Under the pieces are notes generated by a model. The model saw only the letters and a list, made by a program, of their open reading frames with translations. It did no database searches and had not been told where the DNA came from. DNA of 64,000 bases from Streptococcus suis (lineage in GTDB: Bacteria; Bacillota; Bacilli; Lactobacillales; Streptococcaceae): positions 2,046,001 through 2,110,000 of the forward strand of contig CP025095.1 of the NCBI GenBank assembly GCA_002831545.1. The letters run 5' to 3'. A program made the translations under genes and the position numbers. Of the stretch, positions 8,641-16,834 are shown piece after piece; the first letter of the stretch is position 1; each line of letters starts with the position of its first letter.

Positions 8641-9922
8641 CTCTAATAGTTAATGACTGTCCATCTTCTTGGTAAAGGTTGATAAGACCTGACTTGCAGG
8701 CACGAATCATATCACCAGGATAGATTTCACGGTCTAGTTTGATCGTCAAGAGTTCCATAGGCTTGTTGGCACGTTCTATTTTCTCACCTGTCGAATCACG
8801 AAGCTCTTTAATAGTGGTTTCAAAGTGGCGGAAACCTGGTCCGTAGAACTCCACTTGGTCGCCTTCGTTGATGACATTGCGTTGGCGGATAGTTGCGGTC
8901 ATGGTATCCTTATCAAAGGCCACTACTTCTGCGATGAATTTATATTCTGGAATTTTCCGGCGAGCACCGAAGAGCTGTTCGTTTTCGCTCGGTGGACTGT
9001 AGTAGAAACCTGTCGCCAATTCCCGTTGGGCAACCTTCCACATCTCATCAATCAGGTCTTGCTTGATATCTTCAAATTTTTCAGGACTTTCAAGATAGGC
9101 ATCAACCGCAGCCTTGTAGCAGTTGGTTACGGTTGACACGTAGTGGACGGATTTCATCCGGCCTTCGATTTTTAGGCTATCGACCCCATTTTCAATCATG
9201 TCTGGAATATGGTCGATCATACACATATCCACTGCAGACATGGAGAACTCCTCTGGTATTTCCCCCTTAATCGAACGGCGTTCTTCACCAAATGGGAGGT
9301 CGTAGAGGTTGTACTTCCAACGGCAAGACTGGGAGCATCCGCCACGGTTGGCATCGCGTTTGCTCATGTGGTTAGAGAGAACGCAACGGCCTGAGTAGGA
9401 GATACACATGGCTCCATGGACAAAGGCTTCGATTTCAACATCTGTCCGTTTGCGGATTTCAGCTACCTCTTCCATGGTCACTTCACGGGCTAAAACGACA
9501 CGAGTCAAGCCCAATTCCTTCCAAAACTCGAAGGTCTCATAGTTGGTCGATGAAGCCTGGGTGGACAGGTGAATTTCAAGTCCCGGTGCCTCTGTCGCAC
9601 AGATAACGATGAGGGCTGGGTCAGATACGATAACGGCATCCAAGCCCATGTCACGCAATTCACGGAACCAGGCTCCTGCTCCTTCTTCATTGCCTTCGTG
9701 AGTGACCATGTTGGCAGCTACATAGACCTTGGCACCACGGGTATGGGCATATTCAATCCCTTCCCGCATCTCGTCCATGGTAAAGTTACCAGCTCGGCTA
9801 CGCAGACCGTAGGCCTGGCCGCCAACAAAGACCGCATCAGCACCATAATCAATGGCAACCTTCAATTTCTCCAAAGTCCCAGCAGGTGACAAGACCTCGG
9901 GACGCTTTAATGTTTTTGACAT
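8636..9922 (-). CDS. U32 family protein, tRNA uridine hydroxylation (TrhP-type), larger subunit
   Basis: 428 residues. N-terminal U32 'peptidase' barrel with RPEVLSPAGTLEKLKVAIDYGADAVF and the cysteine motifs GRCVLSNHM, RGGCSQSCRW (about residues 178-205), followed by a C-terminal beta domain. Bacillus homologues (YrrO/TrhP2) are required for 5-hydroxyuridine at tRNA position 34 rather than proteolysis; the four cysteines fit an Fe-S or redox centre. Pairs with the shorter U32 gene 147 bp upstream, the same order as in Bacillus. Confidence 0.9.
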   Translation of the reverse strand: MSKTLKRPEVLSPAGTLEKLKVAIDYGADAVFVGGQAYGLRSRAGNFTMDEMREGIEYAHTRGAKVYVAANMVTHEGNEEGAGAWFRELRDMGLDAVIVSDPALIVICATEAPGLEIHLSTQASSTNYETFEFWKELGLTRVVLAREVTMEEVAEIRKRTDVEIEAFVHGAMCISYSGRCVLSNHMSKRDANRGGCSQSCRWKYNLYDLPFGEERRSIKGEIPEEFSMSAVDMCMIDHIPDMIENGVDSLKIEGRMKSVHYVSTVTNCYKAAVDAYLESPEKFEDIKQDLIDEMWKVAQRELATGFYYSPPSENEQLFGARRKIPEYKFIAEVVAFDKDTMTATIRQRNVINEGDQVEFYGPGFRHFETTIKELRDSTGEKIERANKPMELLTIKLDREIYPGDMIRACKSGLINLYQEDGQSLTIRA

Positions 9923-9959
9923 AATAAACTTCTTTCTATTTACAGGATAGAATGTAGAT

Positions 9960-10042
9960 TAAATATAATTAAGACATGTTCCGAGCGAAAACGACAATTT
10001 TTCATTCGGAAACCTAGGACAGGGCTAACTCTGCCAGGTTAA
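9960..10042 (-). other. Structured gap between the two U32 genes
   Basis: Two minus-strand hairpins: AACCT..GGCAG with CTG..CC..AGGTT near 10011-10040, and TTCCGA..TCGGAA near 9979-10011. There is no long T run, so it may tune expression between the two genes rather than end transcription. Confidence 0.35.
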
Positions 10043-10069
10043 AATAAATAAATTGTGCTAAAACTATTG

Positions 10070-10999
10070 TTATTTAACCTTATTGCGGTCAAACTCATAG
10101 AAACCTGTATCCAAACCACGTTCAGCTGGGTGGAGCTTACGTACCTGTTCATCCAAAAGGAAGGCCTGATCATAAGTGAAGTCGCCTTTTTCAATCAAAT
10201 CTCTTGCTTGAACAAAAAGCTTAACAATTTCAACAAAGTTCTGACCAGGACAGTAGATACCATCAAGTTTCCAATTATGATAACCATGTTCATCTAATTC
10301 TGACAGCTTGGTCATCATATCAATGTCATTGTTGATAAAGATATGGGTACCATGCTTGTCCTCAAAAATGGAATAGTGGCTATCTGGGTCGCTCGGCTCA
10401 GCTAAGAAAAGTCCGCGTCCACGTGACAAATCTGTCTCATCAGCCTTTGTAAAATTGTAGTAATTCTGTAACAAGGTTCGTTTAGAATGGTGAATAACAG
10501 AGGCTCCGTAGACCAAGATTTCCGCTGGTATTTCCAAGTTCTTAGCAATATCAAAGAGTTCTTCTGATGGAATCTCTCTTGCCAAAACAGCCTCTACTGC
10601 TCCATGATCTTTCCAAAAGTTAATCTGACGGCTGGATGTCACAAAGACTGATGTATCATAGATTAGCTTGAAATTGTAGCCATCACGTTTATTGATATAG
10701 AAAATTCCAGTATCTCCGACAACCAGATAATCAACCTTGATTTCCCTCATTAGCTCCATAAACGGTTTGATATTGTCCATCATATTTTGGTGCATGAGGG
10801 CATTGGCAGCGACCGTCAATTCCTTCCCAGCACTATGAACTAGCTCTGCTATTTCCCGAAGCTCATCATAAGTAAAGTTTGTCGGAATACGGAGGGCGTG
10901 GTCGGCTTCGCCAACATAAATGCGGTCAACACCTGCCGCAAGCAGTTCCTTGACCTGTTCAATACTTTCAGCTGTTGCTGTAATGATAATTTTTCCCAT
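10070..10999 (-). CDS. U32 family protein, tRNA uridine hydroxylation (TrhP-type), smaller subunit
   Basis: 309 residues, short form without the C-terminal domain. The U32 barrel start (MGKIIITATAESIEQVKELLAAGVDRIYVG) and the later HHSKRTLLQNYYNF segment replace the cysteine motif of the large subunit. Bacillus YrrN (TrhP1) is the counterpart; both act in forming 5-hydroxyuridine in tRNA wobble positions. The missing cysteines suggest a partner rather than a catalytic role, which is inference. Confidence 0.88.
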   Translation of the reverse strand: MGKIIITATAESIEQVKELLAAGVDRIYVGEADHALRIPTNFTYDELREIAELVHSAGKELTVAANALMHQNMMDNIKPFMELMREIKVDYLVVGDTGIFYINKRDGYNFKLIYDTSVFVTSSRQINFWKDHGAVEAVLAREIPSEELFDIAKNLEIPAEILVYGASVIHHSKRTLLQNYYNFTKADETDLSRGRGLFLAEPSDPDSHYSIFEDKHGTHIFINNDIDMMTKLSELDEHGYHNWKLDGIYCPGQNFVEIVKLFVQARDLIEKGDFTYDQAFLLDEQVRKLHPAERGLDTGFYEFDRNKVK

Positions 11000-11081
11000 A
11001 AAGATAATTATATCAAAAAGAGAAATATCTGATAAGTGACTACCTGTATTTTAATGTTCAGACTTTTCTAATTTTTTCTCT

Positions 11082-11098
11082 TGTAACATTATTGTAAT
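11082..11098 (+). promoter_or_regulatory. WalR/VicR-type box
   Basis: TGTAAC, 5 bp, TGTAAT: the direct repeat TGTWAH-N5-TGTWAH recognised by WalR (VicR). It lies about 60 bp before a membrane-protein gene. Confidence 0.5.
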
Positions 11099-11160
11099 AT
11101 AAATGACATAAAAATTCAGCAATGTTATGGTACTCTTTAAGGAGCAGAAAAGGAGACGAT

Positions 11161-11472
11161 ATGGCATTAAGACACTATCAGTCCCATGAGTACCAGTACG
11201 AAGAGTATATCCCGAAAGAGAAAAAGGCTAATTTTCAAACCTATCAGGCAAAAAATACCAATAAAGAACGTCTAAAGGAATTGTTGTTTTTTGTTAATAT
11301 CGCATTTTTTAGTTTGATAACAGTCATCGCTAGTTATGTCTATCTATCCGTAGGCATTCCTGTTTTTATTGCCATCATATTGGCAAGTGCGACGGGTTTT
11401 CTTGGACTACGCTTGGTTCAAATTGGGCTAAAGAAGAAATTTAAACCCAAACAAGTTATAAGAAAAAAATGA
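11161..11472 (+). CDS. Small membrane protein, DUF3270-like
   Basis: 103 residues from the ATG at 11161, which has AAAGGAG 6 nt upstream; the longer frame to 11122 has no ribosome site. The N-terminal 45 residues are polar and tyrosine-rich (YQSHEYQYEEYIP). Two membrane helices follow (about 45-65 and 68-88) and a very basic tail ends in RKK. The layout fits the streptococcal DUF3270 proteins, of unknown function. A WalR-type box upstream hints at control by cell-wall stress. Confidence 0.75.
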   Translation: MALRHYQSHEYQYEEYIPKEKKANFQTYQAKNTNKERLKELLFFVNIAFFSLITVIASYVYLSVGIPVFIAIILASATGFLGLRLVQIGLKKKFKPKQVIRKK

Positions 11473-11484
11473 ATAATGAATTAT

Positions 11485-11515
11485 AAAGGCAGAGAAGTTA
11501 TCCTCTGCCTTTTTT
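11485..11515. terminator. Bidirectional terminator
   Basis: AAAGGCAGAG and CTCTGCCTTT form a 10-bp stem with an 8-nt loop and T run. It overlaps the end of the convergent MerR gene. Confidence 0.85.
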
Positions 11516-11908
11516 GAATGAACTACCGCCGTCTGTGAACAATTGATTCTCTGCACCTCTTAATATAGTCTGGTAATTTTCTATTTTATAATCTAAACGA
11601 TCTAGAGCTTGCTGAATTTCCGACAAGCGTGACCGCAATTCTTCCTGTTCCTCTTTTAGTAAATCAATCCGAGCTTCCACAGTACTATCTCCAGCCTGCA
11701 CCAAGCCCATATACTCAATCAAGCGCTCAATAGACATACCAGCACTCCTAAAACAGCGAACAAATTCCAAAACGGCAACATCATTTTCCACAAAATCCCT
11801 TACTCCAGAAGATTTTCTTGCAATTTTGGGAATAAGTCCTATCCGCTCATAGTAGCGAATGGTATCGGCTGATAAACCTGTCACTTGACTAACTTCTTTG
11901 ATATTCAT
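11498..11908 (-). CDS. MerR-family transcriptional regulator
   Basis: 136 residues. The N-terminal winged helix (MNIKEVSQVTGLSADTIRYYERIGLIP, 1-27) is canonical MerR; a long coiled-coil dimerisation helix follows (about 78-115). It lacks the metal-binding cysteine pair of CueR/ZntR: the only cysteine is in FVRCFRSAG near residue 51. This is the AdhR/NmlR-like layout, where that cysteine senses aldehydes or electrophiles. No target operon is adjacent; a 100-bp repeat element lies just upstream of its start. Confidence 0.9.
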   Translation of the reverse strand: MNIKEVSQVTGLSADTIRYYERIGLIPKIARKSSGVRDFVENDVAVLEFVRCFRSAGMSIERLIEYMGLVQAGDSTVEARIDLLKEEQEELRSRLSEIQQALDRLDYKIENYQTILRGAENQLFTDGGSSFKKGRG

Positions 11909-11940
11909 TCCAGGCTCCCTTCTTTATTTCGCTTATTATA

Positions 11941-12040
11941 GTCTTTTAGTTTACTTTTAGTACTAGGCAACGAGCCACAGGCATAACTGGAGTTAGGCAA
12001 GGTGAGTTAACGACGTAATAAAAGATAAACTAAATGACGA
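11941..12040. repeat. 100-bp MITE-like repeat, copy A, flanked by a 16-bp direct repeat
   Basis: Begins GTCTTTTAGTTTACTTTTAG and ends AGATAAACTAAATGACGA, giving imperfect terminal inverted repeats of about 25 bp. Same length and about 95% identity to copies at 12600 and 46569. It is bounded by TATTTCGCTTATTATA on both sides (11925-11940 and 12041-12056). It encodes no protein. Confidence 0.85.
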
Positions 12041-12094
12041 TATTTCGCTTATTATACACCTTGAAGTCCACTCCAAGTCAAGCTATTTTTAAAA

Positions 12095-12114
12095 AATCTG
12101 GGAAATCCCAGATT
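12095..12114 (-). terminator. Terminator of the 154-aa unknown gene
   Basis: AATCTGGGA and TCCCAGATT pair; the minus strand then runs TTTTTTAAAAATAG. Confidence 0.8.
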
Positions 12115-12119
12115 CTTGC

Positions 12120-12584
12120 TTACAAATATTCTCCCTTGACAACGAAGAAGGTGCCACGAATTTCGCCTTCTAGTTTGGAGCGTTGGCGGGCAAACTTGAA
12201 TTTACCTTCAAATTCTTTGGGAATCTCAATGCCGTCTGACAATTTGAAACCGACAGCTCGTTTGCCTCCTTCTTCTAGCGTATAGAGGACATTGACAGCC
12301 AGGCCATTGTCATAAAAAACAAATGACCAGAGAATACCGTCTACCTCAAGCTGAGCGACATTGAGTGGAGTATAAGGAAAAACCATGTCCCGCTCTGCCA
12401 AGACCTTCTCGATGAAGGGCAGGATTTCAGGCTTTTCTTCCGGCGTAAAGACCACGAACTCCTGCTTATATTTGTTCCAGAAATAGCGGGCTTCATTGGC
12501 ACGCAGACCTGCCAAGACTTCTGCGACTGGACTAGTTTCTAAACCTGTCGTTTCAACTTCTTTGAAATTTACTGTATAAGACAT
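12120..12584 (-). CDS. Conserved hypothetical protein, 154 residues
   Basis: Start chosen at the ATG at 12584 (MSYTVNFKEVETTGLETSPV). The frame stays open to 12659 but that extension is encoded by the repeat element and begins with TTG. The Shine-Dalgarno sequence is poor (AAAAGAAAAA). The protein is soluble, mixed alpha/beta, with no cysteine and no motif I can name. It is bracketed by two direct copies of the 100-bp repeat, the promoter-side copy ending 15 bp before the start codon, so transcription must cross or start in the repeat. Confidence 0.75.
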   Translation of the reverse strand: MSYTVNFKEVETTGLETSPVAEVLAGLRANEARYFWNKYKQEFVVFTPEEKPEILPFIEKVLAERDMVFPYTPLNVAQLEVDGILWSFVFYDNGLAVNVLYTLEEGGKRAVGFKLSDGIEIPKEFEGKFKFARQRSKLEGEIRGTFFVVKGEYL

Positions 12585-12599
12585 GGTTTTTCTTTTATA

Positions 12600-12699
12600 G
12601 TCTTTTAGTTTGCTTTTAGTACTAGGCAACGAACCGCAGGCATAACTGGAGTTAGGCAAGGTGAGTTAACGACGTAATAAAAGATAAACTAAATGACGA
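12600..12699. repeat. 100-bp MITE-like repeat, copy B
   Basis: Same orientation as copy A, with only a few base differences. Flanked by TA on each side. It separates the unknown gene from ppaC and supplies the in-frame upstream extension of that gene. Confidence 0.85.
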
Positions 12700-12703
12700 T
12701 AAT

Positions 12704-12726
12704 GAAAAAAAGCACCCGAAGGTGCT
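12704..12726 (-). terminator. ppaC terminator
   Basis: AGCACC-CGAA-GGTGCT hairpin followed on the minus strand by seven T. Confidence 0.85.
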
Positions 12727-12732
12727 AGGTAT

Positions 12733-13668
12733 TTACGCATTAAACGCTTCTGTCAACTGTGGCACCACTTGTTTCTTACGTGAAACGGCACCAGCAAGGA
12801 AGGCGTGGTTGTTTTCCAACTTGAAGTTGAAGGCTGCTTCTACCTTGTCCATGTTGCTACCAAGCGCAAGGATTTCAGAGTTTGAGTTAACGATGTCTGT
12901 AATCATCAAAACAAAGTCAGAGTAGCCATTTGCTACTGATGCTGCTGTCATAGCTGCTTCGATTTCTGCTTGGCGTTCCAAGACTTCTGCAATGTCCACT
13001 GTGTTGACTTGGGCTACACGCACGTCATTTCCATTCAAGCCAAATGTTTTGGCATCGATGTCAATCAATTCTTCTGCTGACTTGCTGGCAAGGTTGGTAC
13101 CAGCTTTCAAGAGTGCCAAGCCGTATTCCTCCAAGTTTACACCAGCAATTTCAGCCAATTCAGCCGCAACCTGTGGATCTGTTGCGTGAGTGGTTGGTGA
13201 TTTGAGCAAGAGTGTGTCTGAAATCAAACCTGATAGGAGAAGTCCAGCTACTTCTTTTGGAGGTGTTACTCCGTTTTCTTTAAAGGCACGGTAAACGATT
13301 GATGATGCTGAACCTACTGGCTCCAAACGCATGTACAATGGATTTGCCGTTTCAAAGTTTGCGACACGGTGGTGGTCAATGACAGCTGCCACTTCCACAT
13401 CCTTGATGTCTGCAATTGATTGTTGGAATTCGTTGTGGTCAGTCAAGATAACTTGGCTAACGCCTTCTGCCTTAGCAGACTCAACCACGCGCGGTGCAGT
13501 AACACCAAAATAGTCAAGCGCAAACGCTGTTTCTTCATTTGGCATTCCGAGTGCAACTGCTTCCGCATCACGACCAAACACTTCACGCTCCAAGTGAGCC
13601 CAGCCGTACGATGATGCAATGGCATCTGTATCAGGATTTTGGTGACCAAAAACTAAAAATTTAGACAT
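12733..13668 (-). CDS. ppaC: Manganese-dependent inorganic pyrophosphatase
   Basis: 311 residues, standard length for family II pyrophosphatase (DHH superfamily). Metal-binding motifs: [12 protein letters not shown] (8-19), DHNEF near 75, DHHRV near 97 (the DHH signature), and the C-terminal substrate-binding [10 protein letters not shown]. It hydrolyses pyrophosphate from biosynthetic reactions in the cytoplasm. Monocistronic with its own promoter and terminator. Confidence 0.97.
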   Translation of the reverse strand: MSKFLVFGHQNPDTDAIASSYGWAHLEREVFGRDAEAVALGMPNEETAFALDYFGVTAPRVVESAKAEGVSQVILTDHNEFQQSIADIKDVEVAAVIDHHRVANFETANPLYMRLEPVGSASSIVYRAFKENGVTPPKEVAGLLLSGLISDTLLLKSPTTHATDPQVAAELAEIAGVNLEEYGLALLKAGTNLASKSAEELIDIDAKTFGLNGNDVRVAQVNTVDIAEVLERQAEIEAAMTAASVANGYSDFVLMITDIVNSNSEILALGSNMDKVEAAFNFKLENNHAFLAGAVSRKKQVVPQLTEAFNA

Positions 13669-13701
13669 GTCTACAACCTCATTTTTCTAATAATCTCCTA
13701 C

Positions 13702-13730
13702 ATTTTACCATAAATAGAAAGACTTGTGAA
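13702..13730 (-). promoter_or_regulatory. ppaC promoter
   Basis: Minus strand TTCACA, 17 bp, TAAAAT, 34 bp before the ATG. Confidence 0.55.
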
Positions 13731-13747
13731 CATGGATGGGTCCAGAT

Positions 13748-13776
13748 TTGCCAAACGTTTTCAAAAAGAGTAAGAT
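13748..13776 (+). promoter_or_regulatory. Promoter of the M3 oligoendopeptidase
   Basis: TTGCCA, 17-bp spacer, TAAGAT; divergent from the ppaC promoter. Confidence 0.55.
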
Positions 13777-13805
13777 AGAAGGTAGCAATACAAAAGGAGA
13801 AAGAT

Positions 13806-15503
13806 ATGAAATTTTCAGACTATACCTATGTCCGTCCCGATTATGAAGCCATTAAGGCTCAATTTACTGACCTGACCGACCAGTTGGCTCAAGCAAGTGA
13901 CTTGGAAACAACTCGTACACTTGTGGCAGCCGTTACCAAATTACTCAACCTGATCGATACCCAGTACAACCTCTGGATGATCCGTCATACTATCGACATG
14001 AACGATGAGTTTTACAATGAAGAAACCAAGTTTTGGAATGAATATTCGCCACTTTTTGAAGAATTGACCACCAACTACTACCGTGTCATTGTTCAGACCC
14101 CTTACAAGGAAGAGTTATCAGACATCTTGCCTAAAACCTTCTTCATGCAGGCAGAAAACAAGCTCAAGACCTTCTCATCTGATGTGATTCCCTTATTCCA
14201 AAAGGAAAATGAATTGACCGATGAGTACAGCAAACTGATTGCTGGTGCAGAGATTGATTTCCAAGGACAGACTTACAACTTGGCACAAATGGGGCCATTC
14301 GGTCAATCAACCGACCGTGACGTCCGTAAGGCTGCTTCTGCTGCCACAACTGCCTTCTTTGAAAGCAAGGAAGCCGACTTTGACCGTGTTTACGATGAAT
14401 TAGTAAAAGTCCGCACAGAAATCGCCCACAAACTTGGCTTCAAGGACTATGTGGAATACGGCTACCTCAAGATGAACCGTTTCGACTACAATCGTGACAT
14501 GGTCAAGGTATACCGTGAAGAAATCCTCAAACATATCGTACCAATTGTACAAACTCTGCGTCAACGCCAAGCCAAACGCTTGCAGGTGCCAAGCCTCAAA
14601 CACTACGACCTCAATCTTGAGTTTTTGGACGGAAACGCAGTCCCTCAAGGTGACCCTGACTTTATCGTCAGCCAGGCCCAAGACATGTACCGTGAATTGT
14701 CCGCAGAAACAGGCGAATTCTTCGATTTCATGATTGAGCATGAACTCTTGGACTTGGTTGCAAAACCAGGCAAAAACAGCGGTGGCTACTGCACCTATAT
14801 CCCTGACTTCAAGAGCCCATTCATCTTCTCCAACTTCAACGGAACCAGCGGTGATATTGATGTCTTGACCCACGAAGCAGGTCACGCCTTCCAAGTCTAT
14901 CGTTCGCGTTGGATTCAAAGTCCAGAAGTTGTTTGGCCAACCTACGAAACCTGTGAAATCCACTCCATGTCTATGGAATTTATGACCTGGCCATGGATGG
15001 ACCGTTTCTTCAAGGAACAGGTGGATAAGTACAAGTTTACCCACTTGGCAAGTGCCCTTCTCTTCTTGCCTTACGGTGTCTTGGTGGATCACTTCCAGCA
15101 CGAAGTCTATGAACGCCCAGAGATGACACCAGCAGAACGTAAGGCGACTTGGAAAAAACTCCAAGATCTCTACTTGCCAGACCGTGACTATTCCGAGTCA
15201 GAAGCCCTCAACCGCGGTATCTTCTGGTATCGTCAAGGTCATATCTTTGCTAGTCCATTCTACTACATTGACTATACCTTGGCCCAAGTTTGTGCCCTTC
15301 AATTCTGGAAACGCACGCAGGTAGATCACGATGAAAATGCTTGGGAAGACTACATCCGCATCTGTGATTTGGGCGGCACCAAGTCCTTCTTGCAAGTGGT
15401 TGAAGCCGCAAACCTCCAATCACCGTTCAAAGAAGGTGCCCTCGAAAGCACCGCCAAAGCTGCTGCTAGCTGGCTAGACGCTGTTAAGGATGACGAACTA
15501 TAA
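13806..15503 (+). CDS. M3-family oligoendopeptidase (zinc metallopeptidase)
   Basis: 565 residues, the length of the shorter bacterial M3 oligoendopeptidases. The zinc-binding helix VLTHEAGHAFQVY (about 355-367) holds the HEXXH pair, and the third ligand lies in the following TCEIHSMSMEFM segment. No signal peptide, so it cleaves short peptides in the cytoplasm, probably those imported by Opp-type systems. It is distinct from the longer PepF type. AAAGGAG precedes the ATG. Confidence 0.93.
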   Translation: MKFSDYTYVRPDYEAIKAQFTDLTDQLAQASDLETTRTLVAAVTKLLNLIDTQYNLWMIRHTIDMNDEFYNEETKFWNEYSPLFEELTTNYYRVIVQTPYKEELSDILPKTFFMQAENKLKTFSSDVIPLFQKENELTDEYSKLIAGAEIDFQGQTYNLAQMGPFGQSTDRDVRKAASAATTAFFESKEADFDRVYDELVKVRTEIAHKLGFKDYVEYGYLKMNRFDYNRDMVKVYREEILKHIVPIVQTLRQRQAKRLQVPSLKHYDLNLEFLDGNAVPQGDPDFIVSQAQDMYRELSAETGEFFDFMIEHELLDLVAKPGKNSGGYCTYIPDFKSPFIFSNFNGTSGDIDVLTHEAGHAFQVYRSRWIQSPEVVWPTYETCEIHSMSMEFMTWPWMDRFFKEQVDKYKFTHLASALLFLPYGVLVDHFQHEVYERPEMTPAERKATWKKLQDLYLPDRDYSESEALNRGIFWYRQGHIFASPFYYIDYTLAQVCALQFWKRTQVDHDENAWEDYIRICDLGGTKSFLQVVEAANLQSPFKEGALESTAKAAASWLDAVKDDEL

Positions 15504-15510
15504 AAGACAA

Positions 15511-15549
15511 AAATCTGAATGAGATTCAAACTCATTCAGATTTTTTTGA
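15511..15549. terminator. Bidirectional terminator
   Basis: AAATCTGAATGAG and CTCATTCAGATTT form a 13-bp stem with a 7-nt loop and T run, between convergent genes. Confidence 0.9.
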
Positions 15550-15879
15550 TTTAACAAAGTTGATGTACTTATCCCCAAAAACTTCAATTTGCTCCAAAAC
15601 CAACTTAAATTCCTGACCAATCTCGCTCAGTTCATATTCTACTTTTGGCGGAACCTGTGCATAAACCTTGCGGACAATCAGGCCGTCCTCTTCCAACTGG
15701 CGCAGCTGCTTGGTCAGGGTTGCTTGGGAAATCCCGGTCAATCGACGGTGCATTTCATTAAACCGAATGGGACCTTCTTCGATATGATGTAGTAATAAGA
15801 TACTCCATTTCCCAGATAATACACTCTGAGTGGTCACAAAAGGACACTCCGGAACCGTATGTTGTGTGAAAGTTGCCAT
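15532..15879 (-). CDS. HxlR-family regulator (YodB/CatR-like)
   Basis: 115 residues, whole-family length. A winged helix with the HxlR hallmarks VLSGKWSILLLHHI (about 21-34), GPIRFNEMHRRL and GISQATLTKQLRQLEEDGLI. A conserved cysteine sits at position 12 (VPECPF), the residue that senses quinones and diamide in Bacillus YodB and CatR. Divergent from the FMN reductase gene with a 30-bp motif between them; the same motif precedes the CatE-like gene at 18796. So it probably represses itself, the reductase and the dioxygenase. Confidence 0.9.
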   Translation of the reverse strand: MATFTQHTVPECPFVTTQSVLSGKWSILLLHHIEEGPIRFNEMHRRLTGISQATLTKQLRQLEEDGLIVRKVYAQVPPKVEYELSEIGQEFKLVLEQIEVFGDKYINFVKSKKSE

Positions 15880-15907
15880 AATTTCTCCTTTATTTTCCCT
15901 TGATATT

Positions 15908-15937
15908 ACACATTACTTCACAAAAAGATAGTGACTA
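15908..15937. promoter_or_regulatory. Candidate HxlR operator 1
   Basis: A 30-bp sequence starting ACACATTACTTCAC, matched at 27 of 30 positions by 18722-18751. It overlaps the likely hxlR promoter (minus strand) and sits 16 bp upstream of the reductase -35 box. Confidence 0.65.
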
Positions 15938-15953
15938 TTCAAAAAAATCGTAC

Positions 15954-15981
15954 TTGTTTTATTTTTAGTACCTGATACAAT
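15954..15981 (+). promoter_or_regulatory. Promoter of the FMN reductase cluster
   Basis: TTGTTT, 16-bp spacer, TACAAT. Confidence 0.5.
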
Positions 15982-16033
15982 AATACCATAAACTGCGAGA
16001 GCCGGAAAGTATTTTCTCAAAAGGAGTGATACA

Positions 16034-16057
16034 ATGAACATCAATTGCACTATATAA
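16034..16057 (+). CDS. Seven-residue leader ORF MNINCTI
   Basis: ATG preceded by AAAGGAG at good spacing, seven codons, then TAA. The next strong ribosome site follows 5 bp later and leads to the reductase. It includes one cysteine codon. It may be a translated leader, or only a chance site; nothing else supports it. Confidence 0.35.
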   Translation: MNINCTI

Positions 16058-16073
16058 GTATAAAGGAGTCTCT

Positions 16074-16667
16074 ATGTCACTAATCTCAGTTTTCAAAAAT
16101 ATATTTACAAAAAAGGAAGAAAAAAACATGAAAAACATTCTATTTATCGTTGGTTCACTACGTGAAGGTTCATTCAACCACCAAATGGCTAAACAGGCTG
16201 AAAGCATCTTAGAAGGTCAAGCAACTGTATCTTATCTTAACTATAAAGAAATCCCGCTTATGAACCAAGATTTTGAAACACCAGTCTTGCCAGCTGTCCA
16301 AGCTGCACGCGATGCGATTATGGCTGCAGATGCTATCTGGATTTTCTCACCAGTTTACAACTTTGCAATCCCTGGGACTGTGAAGAACTTGATTGACTGG
16401 CTCAGCCGTGCCCTAGATTTGTCAGAAACACGTGGACCATCTGCCCTACAAGACAAAATTGTTACTGTATCATCTGTTGCCAATGCTGGACACGACCAAA
16501 TGTTCGCTAGCTACCATGCACTCCTACCGTTTGTTCGTATGCAAGTCGTTGGTGAATTTACAGGTACAACTGTCAATCCAGAAGCATGGGGAACTGGACA
16601 GTTGGTATTGTCAGTAGAAGCCATCGCTGGTCTGCAAGCTCAAGCTCAAGCTTTGTTAGAAGCTTAG
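16074..16667 (+). CDS. NAD(P)H-dependent FMN reductase (azoreductase/quinone reductase family)
   Basis: 197 residues from ATG 16074, which has a strong AAAGGAG. A second start at 16128 ([15 protein letters not shown]) has AAGGA at longer spacing and matches where the flavodoxin-like fold begins; both may be used. [13 protein letters not shown] binds the FMN phosphate, and [20 protein letters not shown] is the FMN-ring loop of NADPH-dependent FMN reductases. Relatives reduce quinones, azo dyes and chromate. Divergent from the HxlR regulator, as in Bacillus quinone-response loci. Confidence 0.88.
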   Translation: MSLISVFKNIFTKKEEKNMKNILFIVGSLREGSFNHQMAKQAESILEGQATVSYLNYKEIPLMNQDFETPVLPAVQAARDAIMAADAIWIFSPVYNFAIPGTVKNLIDWLSRALDLSETRGPSALQDKIVTVSSVANAGHDQMFASYHALLPFVRMQVVGEFTGTTVNPEAWGTGQLVLSVEAIAGLQAQAQALLEA

Positions 16668-16669
16668 AC

Positions 16670-16798
16670 TCTACAGGTCAATATACATCCTTCCATGACC
16701 TTTATAGAGTTGAAGATGATAAAATTGCAGAACTCTGGGATGTTATTGTGCCAATTGAGGAAGATTCCAAAACTTCCAATAGCAATGGTAAATTCTAA
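16670..16798 (+). pseudogene. SnoaL/NTF2-like protein, C-terminal remnant
   Basis: About 42 codons in the +2 frame directly after the reductase stop: GQYTSFHDLYRVEDDKIAEL then WDVIVPI, ending at TAA. This is the C-terminal half of a SnoaL-like (nuclear transport factor 2 fold) protein. No start codon or N-terminal half is present, so the first half has been deleted. An intact but different SnoaL protein lies at 18293. Confidence 0.7.
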
Positions 16799-16834
16799 TC
16801 AAAAACCAAGAAAATAAGATGAAAGAAAAATAAA

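Noticed and set aside
12585..12659. In-frame 25-codon extension of the gene at 12120
   Set aside because: It is encoded by the repeat element, begins with TTG and lacks a ribosome site.
14400..15164. Long open frame of 254 codons on the minus strand
   Set aside because: It lies wholly opposite the M3 peptidase, has no ribosome site and its product resembles no family.
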